Below are positions 50,798 to 59,179 of a DNA stretch of 64,000 nt, in pieces. A model generated the notes under the pieces. That model made no database searches. It worked only from the letters and a program-made list of their open reading frames with translations, and had not been told where the DNA came from. A program made the position numbers and the translations under genes. Source of the DNA: Azospirillum sp. TSH58 (GTDB lineage: Bacteria; Pseudomonadota; Alphaproteobacteria; Azospirillales; Azospirillaceae); the NCBI RefSeq assembly GCF_003119115.1, contig NZ_CP022364.1:1016501-1080500 (forward strand), given 5' to 3'. Position 1 is the stretch's first letter. Each line of letters opens with the position of its first letter.

Positions 50798-51823
50798 ATG
50801 GATTACCGCAAGCTCGGCCGCAGCGGCGTGAAGGTGTCGCCGCTGTGCCTTGGCGCCATGATGTTCGGCGGCCCCACCGACGAGCCGACGGCTGTGCGCA
50901 TCATCGCGGAGGCCGCGGAGGCCGGCATCAACTTCATCGACACCGCCGACGTCTACAACGAAGGCCGCTCGGAGGAAATCGTCGGCCGCGCCGTGAGGAG
51001 CGACCGCGAGCGCTGGGTGGTGGCGACCAAGCTGGGCAATCCCACCGGACCGGGACCGAACCAGCGGGGCCTCTCGCGGCGCCGGCTGAACGTGGCGTGC
51101 GACGCGAGCCTCCGGCGCCTGGGCACGGATTGGATCGACCTCTACTACCTGCACCGCGAGGACCCCGACACCCCGCTGGAGGAGACCGTCGCCGCGCTGG
51201 GCGATCTGATCCGCAGCGGCAAGATCCGCGCGTTCGGCGTGTCGAACTTCCGGTCCTGGCGGATCGCCGAGATCTGCCGCCTGTGCGACCGTCTGGGCAT
51301 TGACCGGCCGGTGGCCTGCCAGCCCTACTACAACGCGCTCAACCGCATGCCGGAGGTCGAGATCCTGCCCGCCTGCGGCCATTACGGCTTGGGCGTGGTC
51401 CCCTACAGCCCGCTCGCCCGCGGCGTGCTCACCGGCAAGTATCGCCCCGGGGATGAACCATCCGCCGACACCCGCGCCGGCCGCAAGGACAAGCGGATGA
51501 TGAACACGGAATGGCGCCCGGAAAGCCTGGAAATCGCCCAGGAGATCAAGCGCCATGCCGAATCGCGCGGGATCACGCCGGGGCAGTTCGCCGTCGCCTG
51601 GGTGCTCAACAACCGCCTCGTGACCGCCCCGATCGCCGGGCCGCGCACGGAGGAGCAATGGCGCGCTTACCTCGGCGCGCTGGACTACGCCTTCACCGCC
51701 GAGGACGAGGCGTTGATCGACCGGCTGGTAACGACCGGGCATCCCTCGTCTCCAGGCTACAACGACCCCGCCTACCCCATCGAGGGCCGCCCCGCGCGAA
51801 CCACCTCGCCGCCGGCACCGTAG
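50798..51823 (+). CDS. Aldo/keto reductase
   Basis: 341-aa cytoplasmic NADPH-dependent oxidoreductase with a TIM barrel. The catalytic tetrad is visible: Asp and Tyr in INFIDTADVYNEGRSEEI, Lys in VVATKLG, and His in DLYYLHREDPDTP. The cofactor-binding end contains VVPYSPLARGVLTGKY and TAPIAGPRTEEQW. ATG 50798 follows GGGAGG. The subgroup resembles YajO/YghZ-type reductases of reactive aldehydes. Confidence 0.92.
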   Translation: MDYRKLGRSGVKVSPLCLGAMMFGGPTDEPTAVRIIAEAAEAGINFIDTADVYNEGRSEEIVGRAVRSDRERWVVATKLGNPTGPGPNQRGLSRRRLNVACDASLRRLGTDWIDLYYLHREDPDTPLEETVAALGDLIRSGKIRAFGVSNFRSWRIAEICRLCDRLGIDRPVACQPYYNALNRMPEVEILPACGHYGLGVVPYSPLARGVLTGKYRPGDEPSADTRAGRKDKRMMNTEWRPESLEIAQEIKRHAESRGITPGQFAVAWVLNNRLVTAPIAGPRTEEQWRAYLGALDYAFTAEDEALIDRLVTTGHPSSPGYNDPAYPIEGRPARTTSPPAP

Positions 51824-51973
51824 GCCACGCCGGAGAATCGTTCCCCACTCCCGAAAGGGACGGAACAGCGGAAGGCGTTGCGCGGTCAGCACGCGCCGAC
51901 GCCGCTTCGCGCCTTCATCGACATTCCGAAAGACGCGGACGGGGCGCGACCGATGCGGGGCGCCACCACTTGA

Positions 51974-52020
51974 CAATTCGTTCGCTACCTTGCAAATATC
52001 GCATGGTAGCGAACGAATTG
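51974..52020. promoter_or_regulatory. Perfect 16+16-bp inverted repeat overlapping a promoter, MarR operator
   Basis: CAATTCGTTCGCTACC (51974-51989), a 15-nt spacer, and GGTAGCGAACGAATTG (52005-52020) are exact reverse complements. A TTGACA (51970-51975) overlaps the left arm, so a bound protein would occlude the promoter of the MarR gene that starts 17 bp downstream. Confidence 0.85.
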
Positions 52021-52037
52021 CGGGGAGTGCCGGCTTC

Positions 52038-52487
52038 ATGCCGAAGCGGAGCGACGCCGGGCATCCGGCCGTGGGAGGGTGGGCGAAGCGATGCTACTTC
52101 GCTGGCCGCGCCCTTATGGACGCGACCCTGCGGCCTTACGATCTGGGTTCGACGCAGTGGTATGTTCTCTGGCATCTGGCCAGCTTCGGGCCGACCGTTC
52201 AACGCGACCTTGGACGAGCGCTTGAACTGGAGCGGGCGACGCTCAGCGGGATCGTCACCACGCTCGTGCGCAAGAATCTGGTCGAGCAGACCTCAAGCGG
52301 AGAGGACCAGCGTCAGCGTCTTTTGACGCTGACCGCCGCGGGCGAGGCCCTGTGGCGCGAACTTCCCGATCTTTCCTTCATTCACGACGCGGCGTTCGGC
52401 GGCATCGACGAGGCCGATCTGGCCACGACCGTCCGTATCCTGCAACTGGCCACCGAGCGGCTGCAGAACCTGTTGCGAAAGGAATGA
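52038..52487 (+). CDS. MarR family transcriptional regulator
   Basis: 149-aa winged-helix regulator. The core reads LRPYDLGSTQWYVLWHLASF, then TVQRDLGRALELERATLSGI (recognition helix) and VTTLVRKNLVEQTSSGEDQR followed by QRLLTLTAAGEAL, which is the wing and its DxRxxxLxLT-like signature. ATG 52038 has GGGGAG upstream. It is separated by 4 bp from the epimerase-like gene, so the two form one unit under the palindrome at 51974-52020. Confidence 0.92.
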   Translation: MPKRSDAGHPAVGGWAKRCYFAGRALMDATLRPYDLGSTQWYVLWHLASFGPTVQRDLGRALELERATLSGIVTTLVRKNLVEQTSSGEDQRQRLLTLTAAGEALWRELPDLSFIHDAAFGGIDEADLATTVRILQLATERLQNLLRKE

Positions 52488-52491
52488 GCCA

Positions 52492-53301
52492 ATGACCGTG
52501 CTGGTGACCGGAGCGACCGGCCTTGTCGGCGAGCGGCTGGTCCCGCGGCTGGTGGACGCCGGCATTGCCTGCCGCGCGCTGCTGCGGGCCGGAAAAGCCT
52601 GTCCCCGCGGAGCAGCGGCGGTGACCGGCGACATGCTCGACCCGCCGACCCTTGCGGACGCCGTCCGGGGCGTTTCGGCGATCGTGCATCTGGCCGCGGT
52701 CTTTCGTACCCAGGATGCCGACCTCATCTGGAGGAGCAATCTCGATGGGACCCGCAATCTGATCGCTGCGGTGAAAGCGAACGCCCCGGATGCCCGCTTC
52801 ATCATGGCGAGCACCAGCAACGTCTACAACATCGACACCCCCCATCCCGGACGCGAGGAGGATCCGGTCGCCCCGAAACACGCCTATCCTGCAAGCAAAG
52901 TGGCCGCGGAAACAGAGCTGCGCAAAAGCGGCTTGAACTGGTCCATCATCCGGTTCCCGTTCGTGTATGGCGATGGCGACGGACACCTTGAGTCGCTTAC
53001 CAAACACGTCGGCAACTGGCATCCGGCGCAGCGAATGAGCACGATCCACCACCGCGACGTTGCCACCGCCATGGCGCTCGCTCTGGCGGGAGCGTTCGAC
53101 GCGCGCGTCGTGAATGTCGCCGACGACGCCCCGTTGTCCATCTTCGAGCTTGCCGGTTTGGTGAACACGAGAATGGAGGCGACTGCCGAGCCTCTCCCGA
53201 ATCCATGGCATCTTCACGTCGACGGTTCGCTGGCCCGCACTCTTGGCTTCCGGCCCACGGTGAGGACCGTTCATCAGGCGCGGCAAGACGGGCTGATGTG
53301 A
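52492..53301 (+). CDS. NAD(P)-dependent epimerase/dehydratase family protein
   Basis: 269-aa extended short-chain dehydrogenase. The Rossmann motif is VLVTGATGLVGERLVPRLVD (GxxGxxG). The catalytic Ser/Tyr/Lys are seen in MASTSNVYN, KHAYPASKVAAE (YxxxK), and the substrate loop in WSIIRFPFVYGDGDGHLES. ATG 52492 follows AAAGGA. It is coupled to the MarR gene, suggesting it handles a reactive or toxic small molecule sensed by MarR. Confidence 0.9.
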   Translation: MTVLVTGATGLVGERLVPRLVDAGIACRALLRAGKACPRGAAAVTGDMLDPPTLADAVRGVSAIVHLAAVFRTQDADLIWRSNLDGTRNLIAAVKANAPDARFIMASTSNVYNIDTPHPGREEDPVAPKHAYPASKVAAETELRKSGLNWSIIRFPFVYGDGDGHLESLTKHVGNWHPAQRMSTIHHRDVATAMALALAGAFDARVVNVADDAPLSIFELAGLVNTRMEATAEPLPNPWHLHVDGSLARTLGFRPTVRTVHQARQDGLM

Positions 53302-53380
53302 CACGCGTCGCCGGGTGGCGGCGTGACTCCACCCGAATGGCCTCCGGCAAACCCGCTGCGGCTCACGGCGCCGAACGCTA

Positions 53381-54220
53381 GGGTCCGGACTCATAACCAG
53401 TAGGCGACGGTTGCCACGATGTGGACGGCGGCCATGAAGTTGGTGGCGGAGCGGTCGTATCGGGTGGCGATGCGCCGGAAATCCTTGAGGCGTCCGAACA
53501 TGCGCTCGATGACGTTACGGTTCCGATAAAGGTAGGGAGAGAAGCAGTTTTTCCAGCGCTTGTTGGCGCGTGGCGGGATGTTGGGCGCGGCTCCCGCCTC
53601 TTCGATCTTCCGGCGAACAGCGGCACTGTCGTATCCCTTGTCGCCGTGCAGGAGATTGGTGGCGGGCATCCGGTCGAGCAGACGGTCGGCGGCGGTGCAG
53701 TCAGCCACCTGACCGCCGGTCAACAGGAAGGCGAGCGGCCGACCGCGCGGATCGCTCAGGGCGTGGATTTTGGTGGTTCTCCCACCTCGGGACCGTCCAA
53801 TGGCCTGGGCGCGCTCCCCCCTTTCCCGCCACTCGCTGAACGATGGGCGCGGACCGCCGTGGAGTCGATCATCACCTGGGCTGGTGGGCCACCTGCCGCT
53901 GCCAACGCATGGAAGATGTCCTCCCACACGCCTTTGGCCGCCCAGCGGACGAAGCGGTTGTAGAGCGTCTTGCGCGGACCGTAGACCGGCGGTGCGTCCG
54001 CCCAGCGCCCACCCGACTTCAGCACATGGACGATCCCGCTGATCACACGTCGGTCATCCACGCGCGGCTTGCCTCGGGTATCGCGCGGAAGGTGTGGCTC
54101 AAGCCGTCCGAACTGCTCCACCGTCAACCAGAACTGACCGTCGTTCATAACAAAGCCCCTTTCCAGGGCTTTGAATCACAACGATTCCCTTCGGGAAAGG
54201 CTCTTTATGGGTCCGGACCC
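53381..54220 (-). mobile_element. 840-bp IS5-family (IS427-like) insertion sequence, copy 2
   Basis: Same length, ends and encoded proteins as the copy at 7861-8700, in the opposite orientation. All deduced proteins in all frames are the same, so the DNA is identical or nearly so. It is flanked by TA duplications at 53379-53380 and 54221-54222 in the context CTA...TAG. It lies just upstream of the flgD leader. Confidence 0.93.
53391..54148 (-). CDS. IS5/IS427-type DDE transposase, two frames joined by -1 frameshift (copy 2)
   Basis: First frame 54148-53756 and second frame ending at 53391, overlapping and offset by -1 with the same A3G6 run (on the minus strand) at the crossing. The protein is the same as in copy 1, with Asp in VMIDSTAVRAHR, Asp in HGDKGYDS and Glu in NVIERMFGRLKDF. 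No degradation is visible. Confidence 0.88.
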
Positions 54221-54222
54221 TA

Positions 54223-54540
54223 GCGCTGCCCCTTGGCGGCGCCGGCGCACGGCGCCATCGACGACACCCGCATCACCGGCGGCGGCCGGGAGCCGGCCGG
54301 CATCGCAGGACCGCCACAGGCTGGGCATCCGGTGTCCACGCGCGGCCTCCGCCACCGCTTTTCACGCACTCTGAAAAAAGTCCGCCAGCTTTTCCAGTCC
54401 CCTCCGTGGATAGCCACAGAACGGGACAACGCTCCGCCCTGCGGCGCCCCCTCCCGGACCACACGCCGGACCATCACGCCGAAACGGACGCGGAATCCCC
54501 CCGATTCCCGCGACGGGGAGGCTGCATCCTGGAGGCCGCC
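54223..54540. other. flgD upstream region, no supported gene
   Basis: The 318 bp between IS copy 2 and flgD has only shadow frames. I see no clear sigma-28 or sigma-54 promoter. The IS insertion here could have displaced or supplied promoter sequence for the flagellar genes. Confidence 0.45.
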
Positions 54541-55200
54541 ATGCAGGTTGACTCGCTCAGCTCCTCGACCGTCACGACCACCACGTCCGCCAAAAGCTCC
54601 TCGGCCTCGCTGGCCGGCAGCTACCAGTCCTTTCTGACGCTGCTGCTGAAGCAGCTTGAGGTGCAGGACCCGACCAACCCGGTGGACACCGCCCAATACA
54701 CCAGCCAGCTCGTGCAGCTCTCCTCGCTGGAGCAGCAGATGTCGATGAGCGACAAGCTGGACGAGCTGACCTCCGCGGTGCAGGCGCTGGGAACCGGCAG
54801 TTCGGCGCTGGGCTATCTCGGGCGCACGGTGACGGCGGAAGGCGACACGACCGCCCTCCAGAACGGCGCGGCCAACTGGGAATACTCGCTGAACAGCGAG
54901 GCCGCGTCGGTCACCCTGACGGTGCGCGACGAGGACGGGTCCATCGTCTACCAGGACAGCGGCGCCACCGGCCAGGGCAGCCATTCCTTCAGCTGGGACG
55001 GCACCGGGCGCGACGGCGCGCTCCACACCTCGGGCAATTACAGCCTGACCGTCACGGCGGTGGACTCCAGCAAGGCCGCCGTCGCCACCGAGACGCGCAT
55101 CAAGGGCACGGTCACCTCCGTGGACACGTCGGGCAGCACGGCGGCGCTGGGCATCGGCGGCGTGAGCGTGTCCGCCGACGACGTGCTGTCGCTGAGCTGA
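54541..55200 (+). CDS. flgD: Flagellar hook assembly scaffolding protein FlgD
   Basis: 219-aa hook-cap protein, exported by the flagellar type III system. The N-terminal FlgD signature is intact: LAGSYQSFLTLLLKQLEVQD then PTNPVDTAQYTSQLVQLSSL and EQQMSMSDKLDEL. The C-terminal part is a Tudor/FnIII-like domain including YSLTVTAVD. ATG 54541 follows GGAGG; an in-frame longer reading is unlikely. It is the first gene of the cluster, 59 bp before flgE. Confidence 0.92.
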   Translation: MQVDSLSSSTVTTTTSAKSSSASLAGSYQSFLTLLLKQLEVQDPTNPVDTAQYTSQLVQLSSLEQQMSMSDKLDELTSAVQALGTGSSALGYLGRTVTAEGDTTALQNGAANWEYSLNSEAASVTLTVRDEDGSIVYQDSGATGQGSHSFSWDGTGRDGALHTSGNYSLTVTAVDSSKAAVATETRIKGTVTSVDTSGSTAALGIGGVSVSADDVLSLS

Positions 55201-55258
55201 GCCGCCCCCTCCCGGCCTCCTCCCCGGGCCCATCCCCTTCCTTGCGACAGGTGCGACG

Positions 55259-56569
55259 ATGAGCATCACCAGCGCGATGTACAGCGCCACGTCCGGCTTG
55301 ATGGCGCAAAGCAAGGCGCTCGCCTCCATCTCCAGCAACATCGCCAATTCCAGCACGACCGGCTTCAAGAGCACCGGGACGAACTTTAACTCCTACATCA
55401 ACAAGACCTCGTCCATCGACGAGCAGACCGGCGGCGTGCTGGCCAGCACCTACCGCAACATCAGCGGGCAGGGCGAAATCCAGTCGTCGGCGGTCTCCAC
55501 CAACATGGCGATCAACGGCGAGGGCTTCTTCGTGGTGTCGGAGGAGACGGCGGACGGCACCGTCGCCTTCACCCGCAACGGCTCCTTCTCCACCGACGCC
55601 CAGGGCTACCTGTCGAACAGCGAGGGCTACTACCTCTACGGCTGGGCGCTGAACGCCAACGGCACCGTCGCCGCCGGCAACAAGGGGTCGGTGGACAGCC
55701 TCGTCCCGGTCAACGTCGCCAACATCAAGGGCACGCCCAAGGCGACCTCGACCATGGGCATCGACGCCAACCTGCCCTCGGACGCGGAAGCCGGCGACAG
55801 CTTCACCACCGACATGGAGATGTTCGACAGCCTGGGCGTCAGCCACTCCGTCACGCTCAGCTGGACCAAGACCGGCGAGAACACGTGGAATCTGGACGCC
55901 TCCGACCCCGTGCTGTCCTCCGACGCCACCCGGACCACCGGGACCATCGCCGGTTTTCCCATCCAGCTCTCCTTCAACACGGACGGCACGCTGGCCTCCG
56001 CCGCCACGGTGGCCGCGGACGGCACGACGACCGCCGCCGACCTGTCCGCCCTCTCCTTCACGGTCGACGGATGGACCACCGGGGCCGGCGGCAGCGCGGT
56101 CGCGCTGAACCTCGGCACCGCCAACAGCAACAACGGGCTGACCCAGCACGCATCGGGCGACAGCACGCCCTCGGTCAGCGTCGAGACCACGACGCAGAAC
56201 GGCTACAAGCCCGGCTCCCTGACCGGGACGACCATCGGCAAGGACGGCATCGTCCGCGCCGTCTTCGACAACGGCGAGACGCGGGCGATCTACCAGATCC
56301 CCATCGCCACCTTTGCCAACGCCGACGGGTTGGAAAGCGTCACCGGCACCACCTTCACCCAGACGGCGGCGGCCGGGCAGTACCAGCTCCGCACGGCGGG
56401 CGACGCCAAGGCCGGAACGGTGACGGCGGGGGCGCTGGAAAGCTCCACGGTCGAGCTGACCGACGAGTTCAGCCGCATGATCGTCGCCCAGCAGGCCTAT
56501 TCCGCCGCCTCCAAGGTCATCACGACCTCGCAGGACATGATGGACACGCTGATCGCCATGAAGCGCTGA
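55259..56569 (+). CDS. flgE: Flagellar hook protein FlgE
   Basis: 436-aa hook protein. The N-terminal rod/hook motif reads AMYSATSGLMAQSKALASIS then SNIANSSTTGFKSTGTNFNS, and the C-terminal motif SRMIVAQQAYSAASKVITTS then QDMMDTLIAMKR. The central domain is variable and rich in Thr and Ser. Length is normal for an alphaproteobacterial hook protein. Confidence 0.95.
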   Translation: MSITSAMYSATSGLMAQSKALASISSNIANSSTTGFKSTGTNFNSYINKTSSIDEQTGGVLASTYRNISGQGEIQSSAVSTNMAINGEGFFVVSEETADGTVAFTRNGSFSTDAQGYLSNSEGYYLYGWALNANGTVAAGNKGSVDSLVPVNVANIKGTPKATSTMGIDANLPSDAEAGDSFTTDMEMFDSLGVSHSVTLSWTKTGENTWNLDASDPVLSSDATRTTGTIAGFPIQLSFNTDGTLASAATVAADGTTTAADLSALSFTVDGWTTGAGGSAVALNLGTANSNNGLTQHASGDSTPSVSVETTTQNGYKPGSLTGTTIGKDGIVRAVFDNGETRAIYQIPIATFANADGLESVTGTTFTQTAAAGQYQLRTAGDAKAGTVTAGALESSTVELTDEFSRMIVAQQAYSAASKVITTSQDMMDTLIAMKR

Positions 56570-56580
56570 CGGTGACGGCC

Positions 56581-56928
56581 ATGCACCCGCTGCAACCGCT
56601 TCTCGACGGCGAGGCCGTCCTGGACGCCGATCTGCGCCGCCTCGCCCGGCGGGTGGACCGCTTCCGGTCCCAGCCGGCTCCGGGACCGGCGGAGCGCCTC
56701 GCGCTGATCGACGACCTGCTGGGCCTGCGGGCGCGCATCGCCGCGGCGCGGGCCGCGGTGCAGGCGGCGATCCGCCAGACCGGCCGCGCCCAGCGCGCCG
56801 CCACCGCCTACCGCCGCACCGGCGCCCTTCCTAACCCTCTCCCCTCTGGGGAGAGGGTGGCCCGGAGGGCCGGTGAGGGGGGTGCGCATGGCGCTTTGTC
56901 CGGCACACGCGCAACCCCCTCACCCTAA
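56581..56928 (+). CDS. Small helical protein between flgE and flgK, unknown
   Basis: Up to 115 aa starting at ATG 56581, 12 bp after flgE. Residues 1-80 are helical and Arg/Ala-rich (LRRLARRVDRFRSQPAPG and RAAVQAAIRQTGRAQRAAT). From about residue 83 the frame runs into a repeat element, so the last ~33 residues are repeat-derived. Position suggests a flagellar secretion chaperone or a cryptic paralogue of the next gene. It could also be non-coding. Confidence 0.5.
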   Translation: MHPLQPLLDGEAVLDADLRRLARRVDRFRSQPAPGPAERLALIDDLLGLRARIAAARAAVQAAIRQTGRAQRAATAYRRTGALPNPLPSGERVARRAGEGGAHGALSGTRATPSP

Positions 56929-56955
56929 CCCTCTCCCCGGAGGGGAGAGGGAACA
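56831..56955. repeat. Palindromic REP-like element
   Basis: TAACCCTCTCCCC...GGGGAGAGGG hairpins occur at 56832-56860 and again at 56926-56952, with GGCCCGGAGGGCCGGTGAGG between them. The arrangement matches repetitive extragenic palindromes common in GC-rich proteobacteria. The left half is read into the small gene ending at 56928. Confidence 0.75.
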
Positions 56956-56972
56956 CATCAAGGAGACGCCCC

Positions 56973-57425
56973 ATGCTCCCCACCCCGCATATCCCGACCG
57001 CCGCTTCCCGCCCCGACCCGGTGGCGGTCATCGCCCGCTTCGTCGCGGAGTTGGAACGGCACGCGGAGCGCGCCGCCACCGCCGCGCGGGAGGGGCGCGC
57101 GGTGGACGCCCTGCGCGCGGCCGGCGCCATGCAGATGCTCCTGCACGCCCAAGCCGGGACGCTGCGCGACGCGCTGGCCGCGGCGCAGAGCAAGCGCGTG
57201 CCGTTGGAAACCCGGCTGGCCGTGCGCAAGGCGCTGGACGGCGCGCTCGCTCCGCTCGGGCGGTCGGTGCGCGCGCTGGAGGTGCAGGCGAAGGCCCGGC
57301 AGGCCCGGCAGGCGGCCATCGGCGAGGCGCTGCGCGCCGCGGCGGCCATCGCCGCTCCGGGGCGCTCCTACGCGGCGCTCGGGCGGATGGCGGGCGCGGG
57401 ACGCACCGTCGCCGTCACCGCCTGA
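56973..57425 (+). CDS. Helical protein upstream of flgK, possible FlgN-like chaperone
   Basis: 150-aa protein that is almost entirely alpha-helical (FVAELERHAERAATAAREGR, AGAMQMLLHAQAGTLRDALA, RKALDGALAPLGRSVRALEV). The start at ATG 56973 has AAGGAG. It directly precedes flgK, the usual location of flgN, which chaperones FlgK and FlgL. Sequence alone does not prove the family. Confidence 0.65.
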   Translation: MLPTPHIPTAASRPDPVAVIARFVAELERHAERAATAAREGRAVDALRAAGAMQMLLHAQAGTLRDALAAAQSKRVPLETRLAVRKALDGALAPLGRSVRALEVQAKARQARQAAIGEALRAAAAIAAPGRSYAALGRMAGAGRTVAVTA

Positions 57426-57447
57426 CCCGCCGCACAGGAGAACCGTC

Positions 57448-59169
57448 ATGTCCCTGCGCGTCGCCGGCAGCATCGCCACCTCCGCGCTGCGCACCAACGA
57501 GGTGGGCATGGCGGTCGCCTCGGCCAACGTCGCCAACGCGGGCACGGAGGGCTACACCCGCAAGACCGCCAAGGCGACCACCAGCGACACCGCCGTCGGC
57601 TTCACCGGGGTGGACGTCGCCGGCATCGGCGGCACGGTCGACCGCTACCTGCTGAAGTCGCTGGTGTCGGCGCAGTCCGGGCTGGGCCTCAGCCGGACGG
57701 TCGGCGACTATCTGGACCGCTTCCAGGAGCGGCTGGGGGCCACCACCTCCGCATCGTCGCTGGGCTCGGTCATCGACACGCTGGGCGAGACGCTGGCCAC
57801 CCTGGCGACCTCCCCGGAGAGCGGCAGCGCCAAGGCGGCGGCGGTGGACGACCTGACCGCGGTGGCGGAGACGCTGCGCTCCACCTCCAAGGCCGTGCAG
57901 GAGCTGCGCGGCGAGGCCGACCGCGCCATCGCCGACACGGTGACCCGCATCAACGGCACGCTGGACACGCTGAAGGACCTCAACGACCGCATCCAGACCG
58001 GCAAGGCGCTCGGCCAGGACACCGGCGACCTGGAGGACCAGCGCAACACCGCCCTGAAGAGCCTCGCCGGGGACATCGACATCCGCTACCAGACCGACGC
58101 CAACGGCATGGTCCGGATCTCCACATCCTCCGGCACGTCGCTTCTGGACTCCGCGGTGCACCGGCTGTCCTACACGCCCGCCACCACGGTCGGCGCCGGG
58201 ACGGGCTTCGGCCCGATCACCATCGACGGGAAGGACGTCACCGGCTCCGTTGCCTCGGGCACGCTGGGCGGGCTGATCCAGGTCCGCGACACCGACCTGC
58301 CGGCGCAGCAGGCCCGGCTGGACGAGCTGGCGCTGACGCTGAAGGACACGCTGAACGCCCTCCACAACCAGGGCACCGCCTTCCCTCCGCCCAACGCGCT
58401 GACCGGCACGGCCACGGTCGCCGGAACGGACGCGCTGAACGGCGGCGGCACGCTGCGCGTTGCCGTCGCGTCGGCGGACGGAACGGCGGTGGAGGTGCTG
58501 GACCTCGACCTCTCCGCCTACGCCACCGTGCAGGACGCGGTGGACGCCATCGACGCGATGGACTCGCTCTCCGCCCACATCGACGCCCAGGGGCGGCTGG
58601 TCATCCAGGCCGACGATTCCGCGAACGGCGTGGCGCTGGGCGGCGACGGCACGGCGGGGGCCGACGGCCAGGGCTTCTCCGCCCGCTTCGGGCTGAACGA
58701 CCTGCTGACCGGCACCGGCGCCGCCGACCTCAGGGTGAGCGACGCGATCGCGCAGGACAGCGGGCGTCTGGCGACCGGCGCTCTCTCCACCGCCGCGACG
58801 CTCGCCGTCGGAGGGTCGGCGCTGGCCGCGGGGGAGGGCTCGGTGGCGCAGGCGTTGAAGACGGCCTTCTCCGGAGCGCAGTCCTTCGACACGGCGGGCG
58901 GTCTGTCCGGCCGGACGGGGACCTTCTCCCAATATGCCGGCGCCATCATCCAGGGGGCCGCCACCGCCGCCGCCCGCGCCGCCACCGCCCACGAGGACCA
59001 GGAGTCCTACGCCAGCGGGCTGGAGTCCACGATGGCCTCCCAGAGCGGCGTGAACGTCAACGAGGAAACCGCCGCGATCAGCAACCTGCAATCCGCCTAT
59101 CAGGCCGCCGCCGCGGTCATGAAGGCGGTGCAGGAGATGTTCGACACGGCGCTGAACATGGTCCGATAG
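57448..59169 (+). CDS. flgK: Flagellar hook-associated protein FlgK
   Basis: 573-aa hook-filament junction protein. The N-terminal motif is VASANVANAGTEGYTRKTAK and the C-terminal motif is SGVNVNEETAAISNLQSAYQ followed by AAAAVMKAVQEMFDTALNMV. The length agrees with FlgK. ATG 57448 follows CAGGAG. It is followed by flgL after 10 bp. Confidence 0.93.
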   Translation: MSLRVAGSIATSALRTNEVGMAVASANVANAGTEGYTRKTAKATTSDTAVGFTGVDVAGIGGTVDRYLLKSLVSAQSGLGLSRTVGDYLDRFQERLGATTSASSLGSVIDTLGETLATLATSPESGSAKAAAVDDLTAVAETLRSTSKAVQELRGEADRAIADTVTRINGTLDTLKDLNDRIQTGKALGQDTGDLEDQRNTALKSLAGDIDIRYQTDANGMVRISTSSGTSLLDSAVHRLSYTPATTVGAGTGFGPITIDGKDVTGSVASGTLGGLIQVRDTDLPAQQARLDELALTLKDTLNALHNQGTAFPPPNALTGTATVAGTDALNGGGTLRVAVASADGTAVEVLDLDLSAYATVQDAVDAIDAMDSLSAHIDAQGRLVIQADDSANGVALGGDGTAGADGQGFSARFGLNDLLTGTGAADLRVSDAIAQDSGRLATGALSTAATLAVGGSALAAGEGSVAQALKTAFSGAQSFDTAGGLSGRTGTFSQYAGAIIQGAATAAARAATAHEDQESYASGLESTMASQSGVNVNEETAAISNLQSAYQAAAAVMKAVQEMFDTALNMVR

Positions 59170-59179
59170 GGGGGCCGGC

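Noticed and set aside
55885..56928. 347-codon plus-strand frame overlapping flgE
   Set aside because: Only its last part (from 56581) lies outside flgE. The rest is an out-of-frame reading of the hook gene. I kept only the short downstream gene.
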